Assembly: GCF_902726565.1 (NCBI RefSeq)
Contig: NZ_CACVAF010000008.1
Location: 186,001 to 250,000, forward strand
DNA from: Yersinia vastinensis
GTDB taxonomy: Bacteria; Pseudomonadota; Gammaproteobacteria; Enterobacterales; Enterobacteriaceae
Length of the DNA stretch: 64,000 nucleotides
Direction: 5' to 3'
A model generated the notes under the pieces. That model saw nothing but the letters and a program-made list of their open reading frames with translations, was not told where the DNA came from and made no database searches. The position numbers and the translations under genes were made by a program. The stretch's first letter is position 1, and the number at the start of each line of letters is the position of its first letter. Positions 57,742-64,000 of the stretch are shown piece by piece.

Positions 57742-60700
57742 CTAGCCGATAGTCATCAAGCTGGCGTTCCCACCGGCTGCGGCAGTATTCACACTCAGTG
57801 AATGCTCAATTAACAAGCGCTCAAGCAGAATGTTGGTTTCGCCACGGGCAAAGCCTTGTACTGAGACAATTGGTCCATCAATTTGGGCTATTTGCTCACA
57901 TAAGATGCGTAGCTGATCGGCATCTCCGTGATAGATAACGGCATCAAAGCTGATGTTGGCTGTTTGCCAATCTTGAGTAAGAGTAATGCAAGACTGCACT
58001 GCCGCCGGTAATTTTTTGAGCAAATCACGCTGTAGCGCATCTTCTAACCATAAGACGTGACACCCGACAGCCAGCACGGCGGCCAATTGTGTCAGTGCGT
58101 CGGTTTCGTTATCTGCCAGACACAGCACGCGCTCACGGGGAAGCAGTGCATAAGTGTTACGCTCACCGGTCGGCCCCGGTAACAACCAGACGGTTCCACC
58201 TTGAGCCAACTCACCATAGCGCTGTGCCAGTTCAGTCAGCACATTGTTTTGCTGCTCGCCAGCCCATTTGATCAATGCGTGATGCGCGGTTTGTAGCATT
58301 TCGCGACCAGAGACATTTTGCACGGTTTCATTATGCTGATGGGACAGTGTATTTATCACCGCATCTTCCGGGCGGCTGCACAACAGGCGATACAGATAGA
58401 GTGGCCCACCGGCTTTCGGGCCAGTACCCGACAAACCTTCGCCACCAAATGGTTGTACGCCAACCACCGCACCGACCATGTTGCGGTTAACATACAGATT
58501 CCCCACTTTGGCTTTTTCCGTGATATGGGCAATGGTTTCATCAATACGAGTATGAATACCCAAGGTTAAACCATAACCCGAGGCGTTAATTTGATCGACT
58601 AACGCACTGAGATTCTGGCGCTGGAAGCGCACGACGTGCAGTACGGGGCCGAAAATCTCTTTTTGCAGCTCGTCAAAACTGTCCAGCTCTATCAAGGTTG
58701 GCTTGATAAAAGTGCCGCGTGCCCACTCTTTTTCATCCTGATTGTTGCCGCGTGCCGCTTGATAAACTTTGCGTCCTTTGGCCCGCATGGCTTGAATATG
58801 GCGTTCAATACCCGCTTTGGCATCAGCATCGATAACTGGCCCGATATCTGTAGACAGGCGCTCAGGATTGCCCATGCGACATTCAGCCATTGCGCCACGT
58901 AGCATCTGCAAGGTATGTTCGGCAACATCATCCTGAATACAAAGGATGCGCAAAGCTGAGCAGCGCTGGCCTGCGCTGTCAAAAGCGGAGGCGACAACAT
59001 CCGTCACCACCTGCTCGGTCAGGGCCGATGAGTCAACAATCATCGCATTGAGGCCACCGGTTTCAGCAATCAGTGGAGTAGGGCGGCCTTGAGGGTCAAG
59101 CCGGCCAGCAATGCTACGTTGTAAAATGCTCGCGACCTCTGTGGAGCCGGTAAACATGACGCCGCGCACCCGCTCATCGTTTACTAACGTTGCCCCAACA
59201 CTGTCACCCTGTCCGGGGAGCAACTGCAAGACACCCTGCGGGATCCCGGCTTCGAGCAAAATCCGCACAGCCTGAGCGGCAACCAGTGGTGTTTGTTCAG
59301 CCGGTTTTGCCAACACACTATTACCAGCCGCTAAAGCAGCGGCAACCTGACCGGTAAATATAGCGAGCGGGAAGTTCCATGGACTAATACAGACTACCGG
59401 TCCGAGGGGGCGGTGGCTGTCATTAGCAAAGTTATCACGCACCATCCCCGCGTAGTAATGAAGGAAATCAACGGCTTCACGCACTTCTGCTATGGCATTA
59501 CTGAAGGTTTTACCGGCTTCACGCACCAGTATTCCCATCAATGATTGCATTTGATTTTCCATCAGTTCAGCAGCGCGTATCAAAATAGCGGCGCGCTCAG
59601 CGGGTGGTGTAGCAAACCAAATCGCCCCGGCATTGGCGGCTGCATCCAAGGCCCGGCTGACCTCTTCTTTTGTTGCTTCACGCACGTAGCCGACAATATC
59701 GGTTGGCTCTGTGGGGTTGATCACGGGCAGATCAGCACCATCATCAAGCTCGGCATCAATGATTGGTTCAGCCCGCCAGACTTGGCTGGCACTGGTGAGC
59801 AAGGCACTGGAGAGCGAGGCCAGACGATGTTCGTTCGCCAAATCCAACCCACTGGAATTGGCGCGCTCTGTGCCGTACAGATCGCGTGGTAATGGAATAC
59901 GTGGATGAGGTAATCCGAGTTGCCCTTCACTTGCGGCAATGGCTTCGACAGCACTGACGGGATCGGCGACTAATTCATCCAGCGGTAGAGTGGCATCGGC
60001 AATACGGTTAACAAACGAGGTATTCGCGCCGTTTTCCAGCAGGCGACGTACCAAATAGGCCAGCAAGGTTTCATGAGTACCCACTGGGGCATAAATACGG
60101 CATGGGCGGTTAAGTTTGCCCTCGGCAACTTTCCCGACCACTTGTTCATATAGGGGTTCACCCATGCCATGCAGGCATTGGAACTCATATTGTCCAGGAT
60201 AGTAATTTTGCCCGGCAAGATGATAAATCGCCGATAATGTATGCGCGTTATGAGTCGCAAATTGCGGATAAATCAGGTTCGGCACGGCCAGTAATTTACG
60301 TGCGCAGGCCAAGTAAGAGACATCGGTATAAACTTTGCGGGTATAAACGGGATACCCCTCTAAGCCGTCCATTTGTGCGCGTTTAATTTCACTGTCCCAA
60401 TATGCACCTTTAACCAAGCGAATCATCAGGCGGCGGCGACTGCGCTGGGCCATATCTATCACAGCATCTATGGTGAAAGGACAGCGCTTCTGGTATGCCT
60501 GAATAACAAAGCCAATACCATTCCAACCGGCTAACTTTGGCTCAAAGCAGAGTTTCTCCAGCAGATCGAGTGAAATTTCCAGACGATCGGCCTCTTCGGC
60601 ATCAATATTAATCCCGATATCATACTGGCGAGCTTGCAAGGTGAGTGACAACAGTCGTGGATAAAGTTCCTCCATGACTCGCTCATATTGAGCGCGACTA

Positions 60701-61713
60701 TAGCGGGGATGCAGCGCAGAAAGTTTGATTGAAATCCCAGGCCCTTCATAGATACCCCGACCATTTGAGGCTTTGCCGATGGCATGGATAGCCTGCTGAT
60801 AGGAGAGCAGATAGGCTTGCGCATCCGCTTCTGTTAGTGCCGCTTCACCCAACATATCGTAAGAGTAGCGGAACCCTTTATCTTCCAGTTTACGGGCATT
60901 AGCCAATGCTTCTGCGATGGTTTCACCGGTCACGAATTGCTCGCCCATCAAGCGCATCGCCATATCTACGCCTTTGCGGATCAGCGGTTCGCCCCCTTTA
61001 CCGATAATGCGATTTAAAGCGCTAGAGAGTTTGGCTTCATTGTGGGTAGAGACCAAATGGCCGGTAAATAGCAGGCCCCAAGTGGCGGCATTCACAAACA
61101 TTGATGGGCTGCGGCCCAAATGAGAGTGCCAATTACCATTGCTAATTTTATCGCGGATCAGTGCGTCACGAGTGGGTTTATCCGGAATACGCAGCAGCGC
61201 TTCGGCCAGACACATCAGTGCCACACCCTCTTGTGACGACAGTGAAAACTCTTGCAGCAAGCCTTGCACTATCCCGGCACGACCATTGGCACTTTTTTGA
61301 TTACGCAGTTTTTCGGCAATGGAATAAGCCAGCTTGTGTGTCGCTTGTGCTTGTTCTGCGGGTAAACGCGCCTGCTCCAATAACATAGGAATGGCTTCAG
61401 TCTCTGGACGACGATAAGCCGCAGTGATAGCCGCACGGGCAACAGATTGTGGCAGCACTTGTTCGGCAAAATCCAGGAATGGCTGGTGAGTACTTTCTGT
61501 GACTTGCGCCATCATGTCGTCCACTTCCTGAGAGGAAGACGCATGCGTTGTTGTCAGCTCCGGCAGTTCACTGTTACTTTCCAGCCGCTCCAAATAGTTA
61601 AAAATGGCCTGCTTAATTAACCAATGTGGTGTGCGGTCAATATTCTGTGCTGCGGCTTTAATACGGTCACGTGTCGCTTCATCGAGTTTCACGCCCATTG
61701 TGGTGCTAGCCAT
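57742..61713 (-). CDS. putA: Trifunctional proline utilisation protein PutA
   Basis: A 1323-residue flavoprotein. The N-terminal ribbon-helix-helix (about 1-48, TTMGVKLDEATRDRIKAAAQ, RTPHWLIKQAIFNYLE) makes it an autorepressor. The proline dehydrogenase barrel (about 260-560) binds FAD. The P5C dehydrogenase domain (about 640-1115) has the catalytic cysteine near 915 (DSAGQRCSALRIL) and the glutamate in IAETGGLNAM. The C-terminal domain ends NASLMTIG. It oxidises proline to glutamate at the membrane. Confidence 0.97.
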   Translation of the reverse strand: MASTTMGVKLDEATRDRIKAAAQNIDRTPHWLIKQAIFNYLERLESNSELPELTTTHASSSQEVDDMMAQVTESTHQPFLDFAEQVLPQSVARAAITAAYRRPETEAIPMLLEQARLPAEQAQATHKLAYSIAEKLRNQKSANGRAGIVQGLLQEFSLSSQEGVALMCLAEALLRIPDKPTRDALIRDKISNGNWHSHLGRSPSMFVNAATWGLLFTGHLVSTHNEAKLSSALNRIIGKGGEPLIRKGVDMAMRLMGEQFVTGETIAEALANARKLEDKGFRYSYDMLGEAALTEADAQAYLLSYQQAIHAIGKASNGRGIYEGPGISIKLSALHPRYSRAQYERVMEELYPRLLSLTLQARQYDIGINIDAEEADRLEISLDLLEKLCFEPKLAGWNGIGFVIQAYQKRCPFTIDAVIDMAQRSRRRLMIRLVKGAYWDSEIKRAQMDGLEGYPVYTRKVYTDVSYLACARKLLAVPNLIYPQFATHNAHTLSAIYHLAGQNYYPGQYEFQCLHGMGEPLYEQVVGKVAEGKLNRPCRIYAPVGTHETLLAYLVRRLLENGANTSFVNRIADATLPLDELVADPVSAVEAIAASEGQLGLPHPRIPLPRDLYGTERANSSGLDLANEHRLASLSSALLTSASQVWRAEPIIDAELDDGADLPVINPTEPTDIVGYVREATKEEVSRALDAAANAGAIWFATPPAERAAILIRAAELMENQMQSLMGILVREAGKTFSNAIAEVREAVDFLHYYAGMVRDNFANDSHRPLGPVVCISPWNFPLAIFTGQVAAALAAGNSVLAKPAEQTPLVAAQAVRILLEAGIPQGVLQLLPGQGDSVGATLVNDERVRGVMFTGSTEVASILQRSIAGRLDPQGRPTPLIAETGGLNAMIVDSSALTEQVVTDVVASAFDSAGQRCSALRILCIQDDVAEHTLQMLRGAMAECRMGNPERLSTDIGPVIDADAKAGIERHIQAMRAKGRKVYQAARGNNQDEKEWARGTFIKPTLIELDSFDELQKEIFGPVLHVVRFQRQNLSALVDQINASGYGLTLGIHTRIDETIAHITEKAKVGNLYVNRNMVGAVVGVQPFGGEGLSGTGPKAGGPLYLYRLLCSRPEDAVINTLSHQHNETVQNVSGREMLQTAHHALIKWAGEQQNNVLTELAQRYGELAQGGTVWLLPGPTGERNTYALLPRERVLCLADNETDALTQLAAVLAVGCHVLWLEDALQRDLLKKLPAAVQSCITLTQDWQTANISFDAVIYHGDADQLRILCEQIAQIDGPIVSVQGFARGETNILLERLLIEHSLSVNTAAAGGNASLMTIG

Positions 61714-62228
61714 GCGGTCTATCTCCTTTAAGAAGGGGAGTTATGATTTTAATTCCGACAATATCAGGGATGTTGCAACTTTGTGCAACCTTGTTAAATG
61801 AAGGGCGTGTTTGAACTGTGAATTCAGTCTTGTTTTTAACAATTATTCATAAGTGATATTTGCTTGAATATTACGCATACACGTAGGAGTTGCTAATAAT
61901 CTTAGGGGTTGTAAGGAGTTTGCCTAAGGTGTAACTCATTTTGTTATGCCGGGTATCACTGTCGACAGAGGTTAATGTGATGCAGGGTGAATTTTTTGTA
62001 AAAATTTTGTTTAAATTGTTGTGAGTGGAGAAAAGAGTCCACTAGGATAGCAACCGCAAATGACGGTTTGCTCGCAAATAGTTGTACTGGTAGTTTATTA
62101 ACGCTTTCGCGTTCATCTCCGGTGCAATTTTACATCAATCGGGTATAAAGCATGACGCCGCGTTAGGCGAGAAGAACTAAAAATAGCGGGATCAATTAAA
62201 ACGATAATACGCACTATGGAGACGTTGC
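61714..62228. promoter_or_regulatory. putA-putP divergent control region
   Basis: A 515-bp gap between divergent genes. PutA operators usually contain GTTGCA. An inverted pair GTTGCA (61772-61777) and TGCAAC (61784-61789) lies 59 bases upstream of putA, and GTTGCA at 62224-62229 overlaps the putP start codon. These should let PutA repress both genes when proline is absent. Promoters were not assigned with confidence. No other gene is seen. Confidence 0.75.
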
Positions 62229-63713
62229 ATGACCATGAACACGCCGATGCTGGTGACTTTTTTAGTTTACATATTTGGGATGATACTTATTGGTCTTATG
62301 GCCTACCGGGCAACGAATAACTTTGATGATTATATTCTGGGAGGTCGAAGTTTAGGCAGTGTTGTAACCGCACTGTCTGCAGGTGCTTCCGATATGAGCG
62401 GTTGGTTATTAATGGGATTGCCGGGGGCGATTTTCCTATCCGGTATTTCCGAGAGTTGGATAGCTATTGGTTTGACCATTGGTGCTTATCTTAACTGGAA
62501 ATTAGTGGCTGGTCGTTTGCGCGTTCATACGGAAGCCAATAATAATGCTCTGACACTCCCCGATTATTTCACCAGCCGTTTTGAAGACAAAAGCAAGTTA
62601 CTGCGGGTTATCTCTGCGGTGGTTATCTTAGTCTTCTTTACTATTTACTGTGCTTCAGGGGTTGTTGCTGGTGCACGTTTATTTGAAAGTACTTTTGGCA
62701 TGAGTTATGGCACTGCATTGTGGGCCGGTGCTGCTGCGACCATTGCTTATACCTTCATCGGTGGTTTTTTGGCTGTGAGTTGGACAGACACCGTGCAGGC
62801 AACATTGATGATTTTCGCCCTGATTCTGACACCCATTATCGTCATTTTGGCGGTGGGTGGCATCGATACCTCAATGATGGTGATTGCAGCGAAAAATCCT
62901 GCCAACATTGATATGTTTAAAGGGTTGAATCTGGTTGCTATCCTTTCTCTGCTGGGCTGGGGGTTGGGTTATTTTGGTCAGCCACACATTCTGGCACGCT
63001 TTATGGCGGCAGACTCTCATCGTACTATCCGTAGTGCTCGCCGCATCAGTATGACGTGGATGATCTTGTGCCTGGCGGGGACTATCGCGGTAGGCTTCTT
63101 TGGTATCGCTTATTTTGAAAACCATCCAGAACAAGCCGGAAGTGTGACGCAAAACGGTGAGCGTGTCTTCATTGAGCTAGCCAAGTTGCTGTTTAATCCG
63201 TGGATCGCCGGTATTTTGCTGTCGGCCATTCTGGCGGCCGTCATGAGCACCTTAAGCTGCCAGCTACTGGTGTGCTCCAGTGCTTTGACAGAAGATCTGT
63301 ACAAAGCTTTCTTGCGTAAAAAAGCCAGCCAGAAGGAGTTAGTGTGGGTGGGGCGCGCCATGGTGTTGTTGGTCGCGTTAATTGCCATCGCGTTGGCAGC
63401 AGATCCTAATAACCGTGTTCTTGGTTTGGTGAGCTATGCATGGGCAGGATTCGGTGCGGCATTTGGCCCAGTGGTATTGATTTCAGTAATGTGGCCACGC
63501 ATGACCCGCAATGGTGCACTGGCGGGGATGCTGATTGGTGCGATTACGGTGATTGTTTGGAAGCAATATGCATGGTTAGATTTATACGAAATCATCCCAG
63601 GTTTCTTGTTCGCCAGCATTGCTATTGTGGTCGTTAGCTTGTTGGGCAGCACGCCGAGCAATGCTATTACCGAGCGTTTCCGCAATGCAGAAGCCGAGTT
63701 TAAAACTATCTAA
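62229..63713 (+). CDS. putP: Sodium/proline symporter PutP
   Basis: A 494-residue solute:sodium symporter with about 13 membrane segments. Early motifs are FDDYILGGRSLGSVVTALSA (31-50) and ASDMSGWLLMGLPGA (52-66), which hold the sodium and proline sites, and GWGLGYFGQPHILARFMAA (about 241-259). GGAGACG precedes the ATG at 62229 (a second ATG is at 62235). It imports proline for PutA. Confidence 0.97.
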   Translation: MTMNTPMLVTFLVYIFGMILIGLMAYRATNNFDDYILGGRSLGSVVTALSAGASDMSGWLLMGLPGAIFLSGISESWIAIGLTIGAYLNWKLVAGRLRVHTEANNNALTLPDYFTSRFEDKSKLLRVISAVVILVFFTIYCASGVVAGARLFESTFGMSYGTALWAGAAATIAYTFIGGFLAVSWTDTVQATLMIFALILTPIIVILAVGGIDTSMMVIAAKNPANIDMFKGLNLVAILSLLGWGLGYFGQPHILARFMAADSHRTIRSARRISMTWMILCLAGTIAVGFFGIAYFENHPEQAGSVTQNGERVFIELAKLLFNPWIAGILLSAILAAVMSTLSCQLLVCSSALTEDLYKAFLRKKASQKELVWVGRAMVLLVALIAIALAADPNNRVLGLVSYAWAGFGAAFGPVVLISVMWPRMTRNGALAGMLIGAITVIVWKQYAWLDLYEIIPGFLFASIAIVVVSLLGSTPSNAITERFRNAEAEFKTI

Positions 63714-63769
63714 TTATGGACTTGCCATCTCTTTGATATAACGACGCGGCTGGTTTAACGTCTAATTAA

Positions 63770-63800
63770 AAAGCTCCCGATAAAATAGGGGGCTTTTTTT
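63770..63800 (+). terminator. putP terminator
   Basis: AAGCTCCC and GGGGGCTT pair around a ten-base loop, followed by seven T residues, about 55 bases after putP. Confidence 0.82.
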
Positions 63801-63947
63801 GTGTTTTTATGACAAAGAATCTAACTCAATATTAATGATGAACGAATTTGTATCCTGATGAATTTGTTTGTTATTTAACGTGGCAGAAACAACTTGCCAC
63901 AGTTTGTTTAACAATATTCTTATTCAACCCCTTGAATTTCTTTTTGC

Positions 63948-63966
63948 CAGAATGATAATCACTATC
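63948..63966. promoter_or_regulatory. Probable Fur box
   Basis: CAGAATGATAATCACTATC matches 16 of 19 positions of the Fur consensus GATAATGATAATCATTATC. It is upstream of whatever gene starts beyond 64,000. In E. coli the genes after putP are efeUOB (iron uptake), so an efe homologue is a reasonable guess. Confidence 0.7.
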
Positions 63967-64000
63967 GTTTTACTTATCTTTACGTTTACTGACACTGTCT

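Noticed and set aside
57742-61713. Many 60-115-codon frames antisense to putA
   Set aside because: They are shadows of a high-G+C third position in a long conserved gene.
1-64000. tRNA or rRNA genes
   Set aside because: No cloverleaf with a TTCRA arm or rRNA motif was noticed on either strand by eye; short ones could be missed without a tRNA search.

Overview
The window reads as chromosome from a Yersinia-like member of the Enterobacterales carrying most of a lambdoid siphophage prophage. The genus is inferred from the gene content and order on the right (flagellar filament genes, the dcyD-tcyJLN cystine genes, putA/putP). I could not test the species.

Positions 1 to about 42,000 are the prophage. 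Its left end (integrase, excision and recombination functions, PL/N) lies outside the window. Visible from left to right are: a hicAB toxin-antitoxin pair where lambda carries rexAB; a nearly canonical lambda immunity region (cI, three operators with lambda spacing, cro, a nutR-like boxB, cII with PRE inside its first codons); a Rha/KilAC antirepressor; O and P replication genes with an iteron-like origin inside O; a nin-like block of small genes ending in a P22-type Q antiterminator; a short reverse operon (ART-like protein plus helix-turn-helix protein); a phage-21-type lysis cassette (pinholin-like S, SAR endolysin R, Rz, Rz1); two copies of a structured leader RNA resembling the C4 antisense RNA of phages P1/P7, one in front of an HNH endonuclease gene and one in front of a Rha-type regulator; packaging and head genes (TerS, TerL, DUF4055 portal, Mu F-like protein, scaffold-like protein, P22-type coat); connector and tail genes, including a G/GT-type -1 frameshift; tape measure and lambda M, L, K, I, J homologues; and tail fibres.

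Two stretches interrupt the late operon. An HNH homing endonuclease gene lies antisense in the tail cluster (21,976-22,788). A 4.7-kb cassette (about 29,750-34,450) between K and I holds a second repressor/Arc/antirepressor module similar in layout to P22 immI, plus small membrane, periplasmic and lipoprotein genes.

From about 42,500 the sequence is chromosomal or at the prophage edge: a small periplasmic protein related to one in the cassette, an AlkA-type DNA glycosylase, a large HD-GYP sensor protein, an AraC-family regulator, fliTSD (minus), fliC, fliAZ (plus), dcyD and the cystine ABC transporter tcyJLN, a DUF6516-type toxin-antitoxin pair, and the divergent proline utilisation genes putA and putP with PutA-type operators between them. 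A good Fur-box match at the right edge suggests an iron-regulated gene (perhaps efeUOB) just outside.

The phage genes form one temperate programme. CI/Cro/CII choose lysis or lysogeny, O/P replicate, Q opens the late operon, the late genes build a lambda-like tail on a P22-like coat, and the antirepressors, RNAs and second repressor add further layers of immunity control.
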